DNA of 64,000 nucleotides from Adineta ricciae (taxonomy: Eukaryota; Rotifera; Eurotatoria; Adinetida; Adinetidae), in NCBI GenBank assembly GCA_905250025.1, contig CAJNOJ010000075.1, forward strand, positions 352,831 to 416,830, given 5' to 3'. The notes beneath the pieces are model-generated. The model had not been told where the DNA came from. It ran no database searches and saw only the letters and a list, made by a program, of their open reading frames with translations. How positions within the stretch are numbered: the stretch's first letter is position 1; each line of letters starts with the position of its first letter. Both the position numbers and the translations under genes were made by a program. This document shows, piece after piece, positions 62,957 to 64,000 of this stretch.

Positions 62957-64000
62957 TTAAGAATGATAACCTATTCGATCAAATAATTTGGAAACATAAA
63001 ATCGAAATTTTGATCGATATTCTGATCTTCCATAAAGAAAAATCAAAGTNAATTGAGATGGAAAACAATATTTCTCTAAGTTGTCTTGTGCTTGATTTAT
63101 TGATTCAATTGTTGATTGAGATAGAGATATATCTTGAAGAAGTTTTCCATTACATAAAGGACAAGAATGAAGATTTGCACAACAATTAAGACAAATAATA
63201 TGTTTGTTACTCACTGAACACACCATCATGGGTAATCTATAATGATGGAAAATGTCAAATGAAAAAGTTGATTAGATAATCAATACCTATTTGAAGTCTT
63301 AATAACTGATTGATCAATAGTAAATCGGAAGAAACAGATTGGACATCGTGTTTCATGTAGAAATGTCAACCATTCAATTGTGACAGGTTCCATCGAGACC
63401 GATGTGTCAACATTTTTGTCGTTAACAGAATAGTTTTCATTTTGTAATGTTTGTGTTGTTCGATTTTGTTTGACATAACGTGAAATCATTCGACAAATAG
63501 TACCTGTAAAATAATTCGTCGCTTCAGAACGTCTTTTTTCTGCATAATTTTGAAAATAATTTGCATCATCAACTTCTAATTCATCCCATGTAGTTCCACA
63601 AGTGTCAACACATTCCATGATTATATTTATCGCATTTTGATCAACTCGATTGAGTTCATTTTTCAGACAATGTAAAAGTTGTTCATCATCGAATGAAAAT
63701 GTTTCAGTACATTTTAATGAAACATTAGCCGAGAAACGAATTAATTCAGGAAGAATACAACCTCTACAGTATGTTCCGCCACCCAATGCATATACTAATA
63801 GACGCAATATCGCTTCTTCATGTATGTTACACTCTGCGATCGTCTCATTGTTATTTAAAATTCTACGTCCACCATAGGTCAATGACATTTTTTTAATAGG
63901 AGCTCCCAGTTTCTCTCGTATTCGATGTTTCAGATTGAGAATAGTATCCATTTCTGATAGTTTATATCGAAATATGTGTCTATAATTAAGACAATCAATA
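62957..64000 (-). CDS. Ubiquitin-like domain plus RING finger protein, probable E3 ligase (5' end outside window)
   Basis: Exon 63287 up to at least 63979, then exon 63236-62957, with a 50-bp intron. An ATG exists at 63951, but the ubiquitin-like fold needs strands before it and the frame is open upstream (HIFRYKLSEMDTILNLKHRI), so an earlier exon is expected. The Ubl part has ILNLKHRIREKLG and LTYGGRRILNNNETIAECNI, as in ubiquitin. The middle is unassigned. The RING is split by the intron: CPIC at the end of exon 1, then C-SVSNKH-IICLNC and CPLC in exon 2. RING proteins of this form pass ubiquitin from an E2 to a substrate. One unresolved base (63050) lies in the C-terminal tail. About 314 residues are visible from 63951. 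Confidence 0.8.

Overview
The window looks like nuclear DNA of a bdelloid rotifer (Adineta/Rotaria type). The sequence is AT-rich. Introns are very short (about 50-60 bp, GT...AG) with T-rich 3' ends, genes are tightly packed on both strands, and several families look like bdelloid expansions: F-box/LRR proteins, AIG1-like GTPases and a two-TM Cys-rich family. Several ATGs sit just behind a 3' splice site, as expected where spliced-leader trans-splicing occurs (described for rotifers). The organism is an inference from gene style, not from a marker gene. The assembly is a draft: single Ns at 40249, 41760, 47147, 56656 and 63050, and 23 Ns at 48704-48726. At least three of these junctions carry assembly-like duplications or fold-backs. 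Layout: (1) 1-39409, two head-to-tail genes for gigantic midasin-like proteins. Gene A (2-11378, 5' end outside the window) and gene B (11509-39409, about 9,281 residues, one exon of 21.8 kb) share a plan: a long helical linker, ASH/HYDIN-like beta-sandwich modules, a second helical region and a C-terminal series of von Willebrand A (VWA) domains. Gene B also shows the full N-terminal ring of six midasin/dynein-type AAA+ modules. Gene A has a fourth VWA. This pair is the best candidate for an undescribed system. (2) 39967-45978, a metabolic/secretory block: a gamma-glutamyltranspeptidase-like gene with two 221-bp assembly duplications, a complete neutral ceramidase (minus strand, five exons) and, divergent from it, a probable type II membrane protein resembling a glycosyltransferase. 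(3) 46001-49077, an AIG1-like GTPase, then the 3' part of a P4-ATPase flippase behind a perfect palindrome, then the 3' end of a tyrosine kinase behind the N gap. (4) 50363-54420, one gene made of three tandem two-TM units joined by phase-1 introns, with a one-base frameshift in a T run. (5) 55848-57787, a decayed stretch: a C-type lectin gene cut off at a minisatellite, a (GACA)n tract, a relic of an F-box gene, and a small gene split by a 247-bp terminal-inverted-repeat element. (6) 57788-64000: about 2 kb without genes, an F-box/LRR gene with seven serial LRR exons and one in-frame stop, a secreted eight-cysteine mini-protein, and a ubiquitin-like/RING gene whose start lies beyond the right edge. 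Functional links between the blocks are not evident. Within block 1, the AAA+ ring, ASH modules and VWA domains suggest a mechanochemical remodelling machine related to midasin, the ribosome-maturation ATPase, but recruited to a different partner.
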